Positions 44,556 through 54,090 of a stretch of 64,000 nt of DNA are shown in pieces. The stretch comes from Benincasa hispida (lineage: Eukaryota > Streptophyta > Magnoliopsida > Cucurbitales > Cucurbitaceae). Numbering within the stretch: position 1 is the stretch's first letter; each line of letters begins with the position of its first letter. Location: assembly GCF_009727055.1 (NCBI RefSeq), contig NW_024063779.1, positions 378,536 to 442,535 on the forward strand, read 5' to 3'. The position numbers and the translations under genes were made by a program. The notes under the pieces are model-generated. The model had not been told where the DNA came from and searched no databases. It saw only the letters and a program-made list of their open reading frames with translations.

Positions 44556-46400
44556 TTCTTAGGGGAATGTATCAGCAAGCAGCAGAAGCAACAAGGATCA
44601 ATAAGCACTCTAATTCATTAATTTTGGCAGTAACTAAAGCATGCTTACACAGTAACAAGTGGGTTTCAAGTCATACCCTTGTAGAACTTCTTCAAAACTC
44701 GATTTTTAGCTGCTAACTTCTCCAAATCTTATTGTAGACCACCTCAAGATCTTCCACGCTATTCTCTTGGAGCTCTAGATTGAGTTGTAGGACTCAAAAT
44801 AAGCTTGAATGAAGGGAACTTGGAGAAGAACTCCCAGTAGCCACCCACTTGAAGAACACCTTCTTCTACCCAAACTTTTCAGCAAAAATTTCATAGATTG
44901 CATGCCTCAATTCCACTCCAATCTTCTCAATATATTGCAGACTATCATGCAAAGAAGATGACTGCATGAGATGCAACTCATTCGTACAGTTATTGAAGCT
45001 TAAAGAAGTGGGTTTTGTGTGAGCTACTTTGAAGGTGTAATGGAAAATCCCATAAATTCATTATGTGTTATTTAATCTTTTTCAATTTTTTCAATTTCAA
45101 AAATCAATTTGTTTTCTAAAATTGAAAATATTATTAATTTTATAAAATTAACTTTCTTAATAAATTAATAAATAATTATTTAAACAATTTAAATAGTTCT
45201 AATTAATTTAATATCAAATATTAAATTAATTTTACACAAATTCACCTTCATATATTTAAATCATATTTAAATATTAATTCTCCTATTCCGTTTAATTCTT
45301 AAAATTAAACGTGTAATTATATCTCATATAATTACTAATTCCATTAATTCTAAAGTTAATCCATTTACGAACTACTAGGGGATCTCGCGGACCTACAGAT
45401 CATGGGCTCCAACGATCCGAGACTACTTGGCTAAACTCAATAGACTGAATTAACCCCCATTCGTTAACTAAAGGATCAATCCACTAAAGCTCATAGTTGA
45501 ACTTCCCTCACTGTAGATATATTATGTCCACACAATCTAACCATGATTAGTAAGTTAACCCTTCACAGATTGTTTGTAATAACAGCTGGGTCAAATATCT
45601 GTTTTACCCCTGAGATTACCTCTTGTTCCTGAAGTCCCACTGATCCTCTAATGAACAATTGATTTGTGATCCAATCAACGAACTGAGTCCCTCTCGGGCC
45701 AATGAGAGGGTGGGGCCCCTTGTTCAAGACCCGGAGTCAACACTTAAGGGAACAACCTCTTTATTATCCTTAAAAGTGGGTAGGAGTGAATTTCTTCTTG
45801 CACCTTATGTCCCCAGCTATCTACCCGGTCTTACCCCTAAAATGGGAGTTTATTGAACCAACATTGTTGAGTCAACCATCACCTATGCAAATATAAGGAT
45901 AATCTCAAATAAACAAGAGTTCATAGTTAGCTTAGGATTAAGGTCAAGTTACCTAGGTCATCGCTTTAAAATAGTCAATCTTAAACAGTAAAGAGCATTA
46001 TAAAGTAAGAGTGCTTGATTTCGTGGTCCGATCTTGTACAAACCTATTTGCACAGGACGCCCCCACTCCTCATGTCATAACATGTACGAATTAGGATCAC
46101 TTCGTTTGTAGTACTTTACAACTCTTTGTAACAACTACAGAGTAAGCCGCATCCAATAGTGTTACCAGAATAAGACACCTAACCTTATTCATATACTATA
46201 GATTATTTTGACTATTTACTCGAACCTGATCCACTTTTATGTCTCCAAATAAAGTTCAAGTACTCAGTAATAGTCATGGGTCTTTTTAGGTTTATTTGAT
46301 TTGTAATAAGCAATATATTCAATAACAATTTATTGAATTTTCAAAATAAGTTTTATTGTTTACAAACCACGAGTTTTAGGACATAAAACCCAACACTTCT
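44556..46400 (-). mobile_element. Solo LTR of copia type nested in the copia A leader
   Basis: The LTR itself spans 44560-46395 (1836 bp), reversed: it ends ...AAAACCCAACA. It is flanked by identical CTTCT at 44555-44559 and 46396-46400. Joining the flanks across the insertion restores a sequence that matches the neighbouring leader segment at 44385-44450, which independently supports the boundaries. It lacks PBS, PPT and coding sequence. Its terminal sequence differs from copia A copies (TGTTGGGTTTTATG), so it is a related subfamily. Confidence 0.85.
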
Positions 46401-46857
46401 TGCACGGCCTCGAGGCACCTTGGGAGCGTCCCCCTTCGAATGGTTTGTGCAATAGGTCAATATCAATGCAAACTCCAGAAATGGATAAGATCACTTTATT
46501 TTTTGCCCTAATTGGTTTTTCCCTGAGGTTGGCTCATTGGACGGAACTCTAGGATCTAAAATGAAGGGTCACACTTATAGGAAATTATTAAGTAAGTTAA
46601 TGATTTCTTGATGGAATAAATGATGACTGATCGTTATAGGAATAAGAGTTATTCTGGTGTAATGATTGGTTGAAAATGTCTCAATTCAGTGAAGAGATAA
46701 TAGACTACCCTTCGGTGGCTTTTGTCCTAAATCACTAAAGCGTCCTTGCAAAATTAGATGTTAAATGGGGTTCATTTAGATTTTGTAAAACTGAAAGGGT
46801 TTTTTATGAGTTATGCTAAAATTTAATGTAGATTAATGTGTTTATTTTTCAGCAAAC
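46401..46857 (+). other. Copia A leader, second part
   Basis: Begins with the second copy of a repeat (GCACGGCCTCGAGGC..CCTTGGGAGCG) whose first copy is at 44405-44480. It ends with a polypyrimidine and AG (TTTATTTTTCAG, 46841-46852), splice acceptor-like, six bases before the gag ATG. No ORF was found. Confidence 0.7.
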
Positions 46858-47440
46858 ATGTCAAATAGCGTTTTTCTGTTAGTTTCCTTTTCTAGTATGG
46901 CCATTTTTAATTACACAACGTGGAAAGAATCCATTAAAACATTTATTTGTGGTAAACAACCTCGAAATTGTCATGATTTAGGATTGTCTTGAAGTCCTAA
47001 CCCCTGATGCACCACGAAATGTTCGTAATGCATATGAGGTGTGGACAAAGGCTAACTCGAACGCCGAAGTTCACATTTTGGCAAGCATACCTGATGCGTT
47101 GGCCAAAATGTTTGAGAACATGGTCATTGCACATGAGATCATGGAATCAATGTGAGAATTGTTTGAACGAAAGTTTTCACGATTCAAGAAAAACAGGGTT
47201 GATGACAATGATACCAGTAGTGTCAGTTCCGAAGATAATCTCCACTCCATATTGAATGTCAATGGACTAACAAAGAAAGCAATTCTTGCCAACTCTAATG
47301 AAGGTCATCGACGAGGATTGTCCTCTGAAATGAAACTTGGAGTTTATGATTTGGGTTTCGGAGTTGATCCCACTACTCTCCAGAAAAGGAATAACACCAA
47401 AGAAAATAAATATGATTTATTTGTCACCCAATCAACATCC
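46858..47440 (+). pseudogene. Copia A gag N-terminal relic
   Basis: Starts MSNSVFLLVSF, then FNYTTWKESIKTFI. With frameshifts it continues as a DA.R.VRNAYEVWTKANSNAE segment, then VHILASIPDALAKMFENMV, then AHEIMESM and LFERKFSRF (46990-47180). This is the retrotran_gag_2 type gag of plant copia elements (usual pattern NYxxWK, then RNAYdxWxKANxkArvyILAS, then LAKKhEnMxtAxEIM). At least two frame changes and a stop (TGA near 47155) inactivate it. The reading breaks off where the gypsy-type LTR starts near 47440. It would have formed the particle shell. Confidence 0.8.
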
Positions 47441-47519
47441 TTCAGTCCCATGCTATACGTGGCATGCTCATATCATGGACACATTATCCATCATCATAAA
47501 TTTTTATGGAAACTTTCCT
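47441..47519 (-). repeat. 3' LTR of the gag-only element, outer piece
   Basis: Matches the right-hand LTR at about 54310-54393 (the 'cgtggcatgctcatatcatgg' and 'acacattatc' words). About 220 bp of the LTR terminus are missing on the left. The last five bases, TTCCT (47515-47519), are the target duplication of the inserted LTR. Confidence 0.7.
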
Positions 47520-49734
47520 TGTAACATCCCGCCCATTTTTTTATATAATAATGTAATTTCAGTAACATTATCCTTAGTAATCAATAATTGCTTGGTCGAA
47601 GGGCATTTCTGGAATTTTGGATCTCAAGTATAAATGCGGGAATTTAAGTTTGGCGGAAAAATTAAAAATTATTAAATTTTGAATTTCAATGTGAAGGTTA
47701 TGGTAGGAATTAATTTTCCTTTCAAAATGGAAAGAAATTATTATAATTACACTTTCCTTTTTAATTATTATATTTAAAACCCCCATCAATCCTACATTTA
47801 TTATTATCTTTTTTTTAAAAAAAAAAAACCCCACCAACACTCTCCTTCTTCTTCCTCAAACGGCAAAACCCCCCAATTTTTCCTTCTTCTTTCCACGCAA
47901 ACCCACGAATGTCGTTTCCCTTACTGCCCAGTTTTTACCACCGCGTCTCCCTCGCTACCATTCCGAACGACGTGCGCCTCCCTCACTGCCATTCAGATCC
48001 GAACGCCGCGCTTCCTTCACTGTCTCATTAGACCCACCGCCGTGCGCGAGAGATTCCTCGTCAATCGCAGCACCTCACCGGCTCAGATTCGACTAGTTGC
48101 CACTTCTTCACACTTCGCCAGACCTAGAACCGTCGTCGGCCATCTTCCTTGTCGACGTTGGACCTGTTCTAAGTAAGGTTATGGTAGCTCGGTTCGATCT
48201 CTTAGCCATTAACGTTGGGTTTCGTCTTTTTGATTCACAGTTGTTGGGTTTTTATTTGAAGGTGAGTTTTAGTGAAACATGGAATTTAGAGGGAGCACCG
48301 TTAAGGGAAATTGGAAGTGACCTTCATCCTTTGGGTAAGTTTTTTAATATTTTAGACTTGGGTCTGAAGTGTTGCTATTATGGTTGAACTGAAATTGTTT
48401 GAGTTATTTTCAGTGTTAGGGTCGCTACTTCTAGTTGCCGTTATAGTTTGGCCGTTGAAGCTTCATTATCCATAAAGTTTCGATTGAGGTAAGTAATCTT
48501 ACCATTAGAACTGCCCACGGGCCAGGCTTTAGTTGTATGCTAGTGTGATGAGTGTATGTTATGGTAAATGTTAGCATGTTGATTGACACTATGACCTGAA
48601 TCAAAGTATGTTCTGGCATGAGTTCTGATTTGTTTACATACACACCTAAGTACTTGATCGTTAGTATGTGATAGTATGTGTTTTCATATGTTGATGTCTG
48701 ATCTACTGGTGTTGAGGCATACTTGCATGTTGTGGAATTATGATGTAAGGTATACATGAATGTTGTATAATATGTTGTTAAGAATCATGTGTATGTGATG
48801 AAGCCATGGTATCAAGGATTTTCATGTATGTTTTAGAATTGTGCAATGTTGATTCTTAGAAAGTTGAGACTATGTGAATAACCTCATTGATTAGTTAGAT
48901 ACTCACCAGTTTGTGTTTCCTTCGGGATTCACCAGTTTTGTGTTTCCTTCGGGATTCACCAGTTTGTGTTTCCTTCGGGATTCACCAGTTTTGTATTTCC
49001 TTCGGGATTCACCAGTTTTGTATTTCCTTCGGGATTCACCAGTTTTGTGTTTCCTTCGGGATTCACCAGTTTTGTGTTTCCTTCGGGATTCACAAGTTTT
49101 GTGTTTCCTTCGGGATTCACCAGTTTTGTGTTTCCTTCGAGATTCACCAGTTTTTTGTTTCCTTCGGGATTCACCAATTTGTGTTTCCTTCGGGATTCAC
49201 CAGTTTTGTGTTTCCTTCGGGATTCACCAGTTTTGTGGGCATACTTAACTACAATAGGATAAGACTCAGTCTCTTGTTTGTTCCATATGTTTATATGCCA
49301 TATGCGGGTATCTAGAGGACATAGATGCCTAACCTGACCTTAGTGGTGGGGTTACTTACTGAGTATTTCATACTCATTCTTTTTTATTTTGATGTTTCAG
49401 GAAAAGGTAAAGATGTACCGGTGATGGCACAACGGAATTCATGATTGTGTCACTAGGACTAGACCTTTTCGCTTCCGCATCTTGGAATCTGTTATTTGGT
49501 TTTACTATTTAAAATTTATTATTAAGGATTATTTCTTTTATATGCCTTTGATTAGCCTTTAAGAATTTTGGGTACCCTATTAACTGTTTTAACAATTGCA
49601 TTTAATAAACACCTTATGAACTTCTCTTGTTTAATTAGCATTTATTTCAAATAACTGATGGTCGTTTTAAACTTTGTGCATGCATTTATTTTAGTAATGA
49701 CCTTACCTAAGTCCTAGGGGGTCGGGTCATTACA
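47520..49734 (+). mobile_element. Gypsy-type solo LTR (family E) nested in the gag-only element
   Basis: 2215 bp from TGTAACATCCCGCCC to GGGTCGGGTCATTACA, flanked by perfect TTCCT duplications at 47515-47519 and 49735-49739. No coding region was found. A GC-rich, CG-dinucleotide-rich segment is at 47870-48130 and a minisatellite at 48905-49240. The phrase ACTTACTGAGTATTTCATAC near 49352 is like sequence I associate with plant gypsy LTRs. Confidence 0.9.
48905..49240 (+). repeat. 27-bp minisatellite, about 12 units
   Basis: The unit CACCAGTTTTGTGTTTCC plus TTCGGGATT repeats about twelve times with few changes; some units are one base shorter in the T run. Because 27 is a multiple of 3, several frames stay open (for example repeated VSFGIHQFC on the plus strand and VNPEGNTKL on the minus strand). 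These are not treated as proteins. Confidence 0.95.
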
Positions 49735-51746
49735 TTCCTATAACCCACTTTTCTCGTCAATGTGCACACCGACAATTCTTTATCCCGCTAGTCATGCTTA
49801 AGTACTTGACTATATTCCCCACCGGTCATCACCGACTATTATTTTCCGTCGACCGAGGCCGACTATATTTTCCCGTCAAGCACCTTTTGTTAAGCATGCT
49901 AACTATGTAATCTGGGTATAATCTCAGTTTCCAGAGCGATTTCACAAATAATATCATGGCAATCAGCATAACATCATAAGCATGTATTTTGCACTTACAT
50001 ATGTATTTATTCGCATATCAAAGCATAAAGCTAAGTAAACACTTACCATCAGTAAGTTTTTCCACTAAAATCACCTTCAGACTATCTTCCTGAGAATTCC
50101 TCCATATTAATGAAAATTCTTCAATTAATACTTGTTATATCAATAAATAGTGTCAAGTTTAGCCAAAATATCATTATATATTGAAAGCACCAGTTTACCC
50201 TACTCAAAATTAGCCAAAATACCAATGTTAGCCTCTTTAGAGGTTATTTGGTCCAAGATAGGCAGCTGGGCGTTGGGCAGTAGGCAGAGTGGGCGTGCCG
50301 TGTCGCATAGAGGGTTAGCGCGTTTGGGCGTGCGCTGTGCTGGGCGAGCGCTGGGCATGATGTGTCGCACGGGGAAGGCAGTTGCGTGGGCTAGCGCACG
50401 GGATGCGTCGAGTGATGCGCGCACGGACAGACGGATGGGCGCAGTGCTGCGTGCGCGCAAGGCATGAGCTGGCTGTGCGTCCGGCTGCCTCAATGCGTCA
50501 CCAATGCAACCTTGTTCCTTTTGATCTCCAATCAACTTGGCAGCCTAATAACTCAAACGTCACTCTCTAAATATGCTTTCACACACGATTTAGGTGCTGG
50601 TATGAATGAATTCCCCTTACCCAACTCCCCTATTTATAGCCATTTCAAACTCACCCCATATTGACAACACAACTCCCATTTGTCTCACTTTGGGGTTGCC
50701 AACATTCAGTCTACTCAGCTTATCCTTAGCTTAGCCTTGAGTTGTTCACTTTCCAGCTTTCCAACCAAAATCCCTTTTGTTGCATGAAATCTCCTTTACC
50801 CACCTCATGCTTGGGTGATAAGACTTCAATTGCATGAAATCTCCTTTAGCCACCTCCTACTTGAATTTTATGTGATCTTCCTTTTGCAACCTAAATCCCT
50901 TAAATACCTCACATATTTCTCTACTTAAATTATTTGTCTTATATTCGTATACCCTTGGCATTCTCCCTTGAATTTTTCCATCAATTAGCCTCACATTTTA
51001 TCCTTAACGCATAGCAACTCACCTTTCCTTCATCAAAGTTCAACTTAGCCAACGCATGAGTTGGTCATCACCAACGCATAGGGTGGCCGCTCACCCTTGA
51101 CGCATGGCTTGCTAAGTGTGCTTGCTCGGTCTACTAGGCATGAACGCATGATGCTGACCATCGACGCATGGTGCTGACCATCAATGCATGATTTGCTGCC
51201 TAGGCACTTGCGCGCTGGCTCGGTCGTATGGGCACGCTCGACCGCATGGGCGTGGGCTTGGCCTGGCGCATCGACGCATGGTTGCTCGGTAGCTCATAGG
51301 ATGGCTCGCCCGCTTGTCCGTTCGATGCATAGGCAGGGCACTCATCGACGCATAGGCTGCGCTCTCATCATTGATGCATGGGCTGCGCACTCGCCATCGA
51401 CGCATGGGCTGCGCGCTCGACGCATGGCCTGTACGCTTGGCCTCGATTCATGGCCTGTGCACTTGGCCTCGAAGCATGGCTGGCGCGCCTAGCATGTGTT
51501 TGCCCGTGTCCTCATGTATGCCTTTGCGTTGGTTGTGTGCAACCCTTAGCCATTTTTCAAGTCTTCTAGCTTCCAACCTCCATGCCCTCTTACATCCAAC
51601 ATGTTTTAAGCCCTTCATAGGTGTTTGGACTTTGGTCACCTTTTTGGATAATTTTGATGTTTTCCTCCCTTTGTTCCAATATCCTTACTTAGGATTTTTC
51701 TTCTCTATTTAACTTCCCACTTAAGATTTAATGTTAGGGTCTTACA
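49735..51746 (-). repeat. 3' LTR of the gag-only element, main part
   Basis: On the minus strand it starts TGTAAGACCCTAACATT at 51746 and matches the LTR at 54091-56418 in order and spacing. Shared features are the ACGCATGG array (51050-51500), the reversed TATA box (TATTTATAG near 50631) and the 'gtgggtgttgggcagtaggcag' type GC-rich block. I estimate roughly 90-95% identity by eye. Confidence 0.85.
51050..51500. repeat. Degenerate array of CGACGCATGG(G/C)CTG units
   Basis: About fifteen 20 to 26-bp units built on ATCGACGCATGG. Several contain the palindromic word TGCATG. The counterpart in the other LTR is 55660-56180. Open frames on both strands here are by-products of the repeat. Confidence 0.8.
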
Positions 51747-51770
51747 TTTACCACCCCCTTAAAATAATTT
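51747..51770 (-). promoter_or_regulatory. Polypurine tract of the gag-only element
   Basis: The minus strand reads TTTTAAGGGGGTGGTAAA directly before the LTR start TGTAAGACCC. Confidence 0.8.
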
Positions 51771-51860
51771 CGTCCTCGAAATTTAACGAAACTTAATTTA
51801 CAACAGAACTTTTATTTAATAATTTACCTCAAACAGTTTTATTACACCACAACTTTTATT

Positions 51861-53044
51861 CTAGTCTTCTAAAACTTTCTCTTTCCCTTTTCCCACCACT
51901 GACATATTGTCCTCTCTATCTTTAGTTAGTCCATATAGTTTCTCCAACGTCATTTTTCCTGTTTCCTCTTTTCTTCCTCCAATAGTTCGTCCTCCTTCAA
52001 CCGTCATTGATCTTCCTCCCTGGTTGTTTGGTGGTTGTACATTTCCAGTATCTATCAACTGAGGACATTCTCGTTTAAAGTGTCCTAGTCTGCCACACTT
52101 AAAACATGTGTGCGACCATTCTTGGGTTTGCTCCCAACATCTTCCCCAGTGATATTTATTACAGACCGGGCATCTTGGTCTTTGGTTAACGATCATCATT
52201 GACTCCTTTATTTGGCTCTTCCGTTTAGGGTCTGCTTTAGTGTTGGTAGTTCCTCTTCTTTTCCATCCACTTATGCTTTCTACCCTGGGGTAAAATTTCT
52301 TGGTTCTTCCCTCTGCCACCGACTCATTGATGATTCTCTTTTTGGTCTTACTTCTTCCGCCGTTAAACTTCTTTCTACTCTCATCGCGGCTTCTATTAGC
52401 TTTGAAAATTCTCCCCATTCTGTGGTTGCTGTAACAGGAGTTCGAATCTCTTGTTTTAATTCTGTTTCAAACCTCCGACAATGTTCTTTTTCATCCACCA
52501 CTATGTAGAAAGCATACTTGGATAATTCCGTATACTTTAATTCATACTCCACTACAGTCATGTTTTCCTGCATGAGCTGTAGGAATTCATCTTGTTTCAT
52601 ATCCCTGAATGATTGGGGATAGAATCTTTCGAAAAATGCCTTTCGAAAGTTCTCCCATCATATTTCTTCTTGATCACCTCTCCTATTTTTTAATAGCTTC
52701 CACCAATCTTCTGCCTGTTATTATAGTAAGAATGTGGCAAGACTTACCTTACAGTTTTCAGGACATCTCATCACTTGGAAACATTTTTCTATTTGATTCA
52801 TCCATGCCTCCGCATCTGCAGGATCCTTTGTTCCTTCAAAGTTTGTGGCTCCTAATACCTTTAATTGTTCTATCCCATATTTCTTCTCGGGATCAGGTTG
52901 TATATTTTCTAAGTTTGCTTGAAGTCTTTGGGTGAATTTATCCATTTGTTCTTCTTCCCTGGATTTTTCTTTTGGATGGCTTTAGGCACTTTCACTTTTG
53001 TTTCCAGAGGGTTGTCCCGTTCTACGTTTTCCACTTCTCAGCAT
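51861..53044 (-). pseudogene. Gypsy-type gag of the gag-only element
   Basis: A likely start (MLRSGKRRTGQPSGNKSES) is at 53044, followed by a stop. 52945-52721 then reads MDKFTQRLQANLENI, then LGATNFEGTKDPADAEAWMN and IEKCFQVMRCPENCKVSLAT, a capsid-like core (retrotransposon gag). WENFRKAFFERFYPQSFR and EFLQLMQENMTVVEYELKY continue it at 52660-52530. 52418-51861 carries CPVCNKYHWGRC and then CFKCGRLGHFKREC, two zinc knuckles (CX2CX3HX3C and CX2CX4HX4C). Only a few stops or shifts break it, near 53000, 52720, 52670 and 52400, so it decayed more recently than most ORFs here. The protein would assemble particles and bind element RNA. Confidence 0.85.
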
Positions 53045-53327
53045 TTTGTCTACAACCATTCACATATAAATTAGACACATGTTATCAACATACTATTTTT
53101 ATTTATGAACATGGTTTTTATTTACATTAGTAGTTTCTTTCAGTCTACATAGTCTTTCACTCATTTCCTAGTAGTCATAATTTTTCAAAGCTAAGACGCA
53201 TTCTCTCGTCTCTCCATACACATCTTTCCTGCACATGTTCTATTTCCTTACAGAAGATACAAAATTTATAGGATTCCGCGTTGTTAGAGTCATAGGTGGG
53301 CTGTTCCTCGAATTCAATTACGATTCA

Positions 53328-53743
53328 TCAAAGAATGTCATTCTTTCGTACAAGTGCCAATTCTAGGTCCACTGTCAGTTCAGGCAATATGTTGTTGCTT
53401 TCTAAACTTGAACCTCCGGCCAGTTTCCGTTGATATTTTTCCTGAATCTCTCTTGTTTTTCTCTGGAAAGTATAACAGTTTTTGCGGATATGGTCAACCT
53501 TGCCACACCGTAGCAAATTTCGGTTCCTCTCAGACACATACCACTATGATTTTTCCAACACTGTGGACATCCCATGTTAGTTTGGGATTCCACCAAGTTT
53601 ACATTGTTCGAGGTAATAGGATATTCAGTATTATTATTCACACTATTTTCAGATCGTTCAGGGTTTTCCCTTGGGTTAGCACCACGGTCTCCAAGTTGCG
53701 TTTCGGAGTCATTCCACCACCAGTCTTGTCTGCTCGGATTCAT
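53328..53743 (-). pseudogene. Small zinc-knuckle ORF between PBS and gag
   Basis: Starts MNPSRQDWWWNDSETQLGDR at 53743 and includes CPQCWKNHSGMC (CX2CX3HX3C). After a one-base shift it reads RCGKVDHIRKNCYTF. Inserting the missing base between TGCTAC and GGTGT would complete CX2CX4HX4C, so a second, standard zinc knuckle is implied. The end is ...LELALVRKNDIL at 53328, about 138 codons in total. The same double-knuckle layout occurs at the C-terminus of the gag downstream, but the rest of the sequence differs. It may be a duplicated or captured gag C-terminus, or a separate RNA-binding accessory protein. No capsid domain is visible. Confidence 0.65.
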
Positions 53744-54075
53744 TTCCTACAGTGGACATTATTCAAGTTATTACTTACTAATTATTTTCACTTTCCCCTT
53801 TTCTCATGTTTCTCTATGTCCACTTATTATTTCTCATTTCTTTCTCCTAACTTTTCCTGATTCTATTTTAGGTTTCCTAATATATTTCATTATATTTACT
53901 CCTCTTTAGGTTTTGACCTGTCCTAGTTTTTATTATTATCTGGCTTCCCTACCTTAGGTAAGCCTTTTTCTGATGCCATTTTGGTTTTAACCTATCCATT
54001 TTTCCTTTATTTTTCCTAGATTCTATTTATACTTATGCTAGACACAACTTTTCCCTAAGTTTTACGTAAACCTTT

Positions 54076-54088
54076 GCTCTGATATCAA
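54076..54088 (-). promoter_or_regulatory. Primer-binding site of the gag-only element
   Basis: The minus strand reads TTGATATCAGAGC, one base from TTGGTATCAGAGC (initiator-Met tRNA complement), two bases inside the LTR end TGTGACA at 54091. Confidence 0.85.
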
Positions 54089-54090
54089 GC

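Larger units (their letters stand above)
40726..47440 (+). mobile_element. Copia family A element, 5' half, with nested solo LTR
   Basis: Order: 5' LTR (40726-42719), PBS (42722-42733), long leader (42734-44559 and 46396-46857), gag start (46858 onward). It is cut near 47440 by the minus-strand gypsy-type element. The internal 44560-46395 is a separately inserted solo LTR of the same broad type. Confidence 0.85.

Noticed and set aside
48911..49315. Overlapping repetitive ORFs (VSFGIHQFC and FPSGFTSFV repeats)
   Set aside because: They are translations of the 27-bp minisatellite in different frames; a unit of 27 bp keeps frames open without any coding selection.
50150..50570. Overlapping Arg/Ala/Cys-rich ORFs (also 51181-51492, 54906-55182 and 55784-56155)
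   Set aside because: They come from GC-rich blocks and ACGCATGG arrays of the LTRs, occur on both strands and are not kept in register between the two LTR copies.
52609..52935. Plus-strand ORFs over the gag region (also 52212-52508, 53354-53860 and 53574-53909)
   Set aside because: Antisense shadows of the minus-strand gag and zinc-knuckle ORF; the Phe/Ser-rich translations have no motif.
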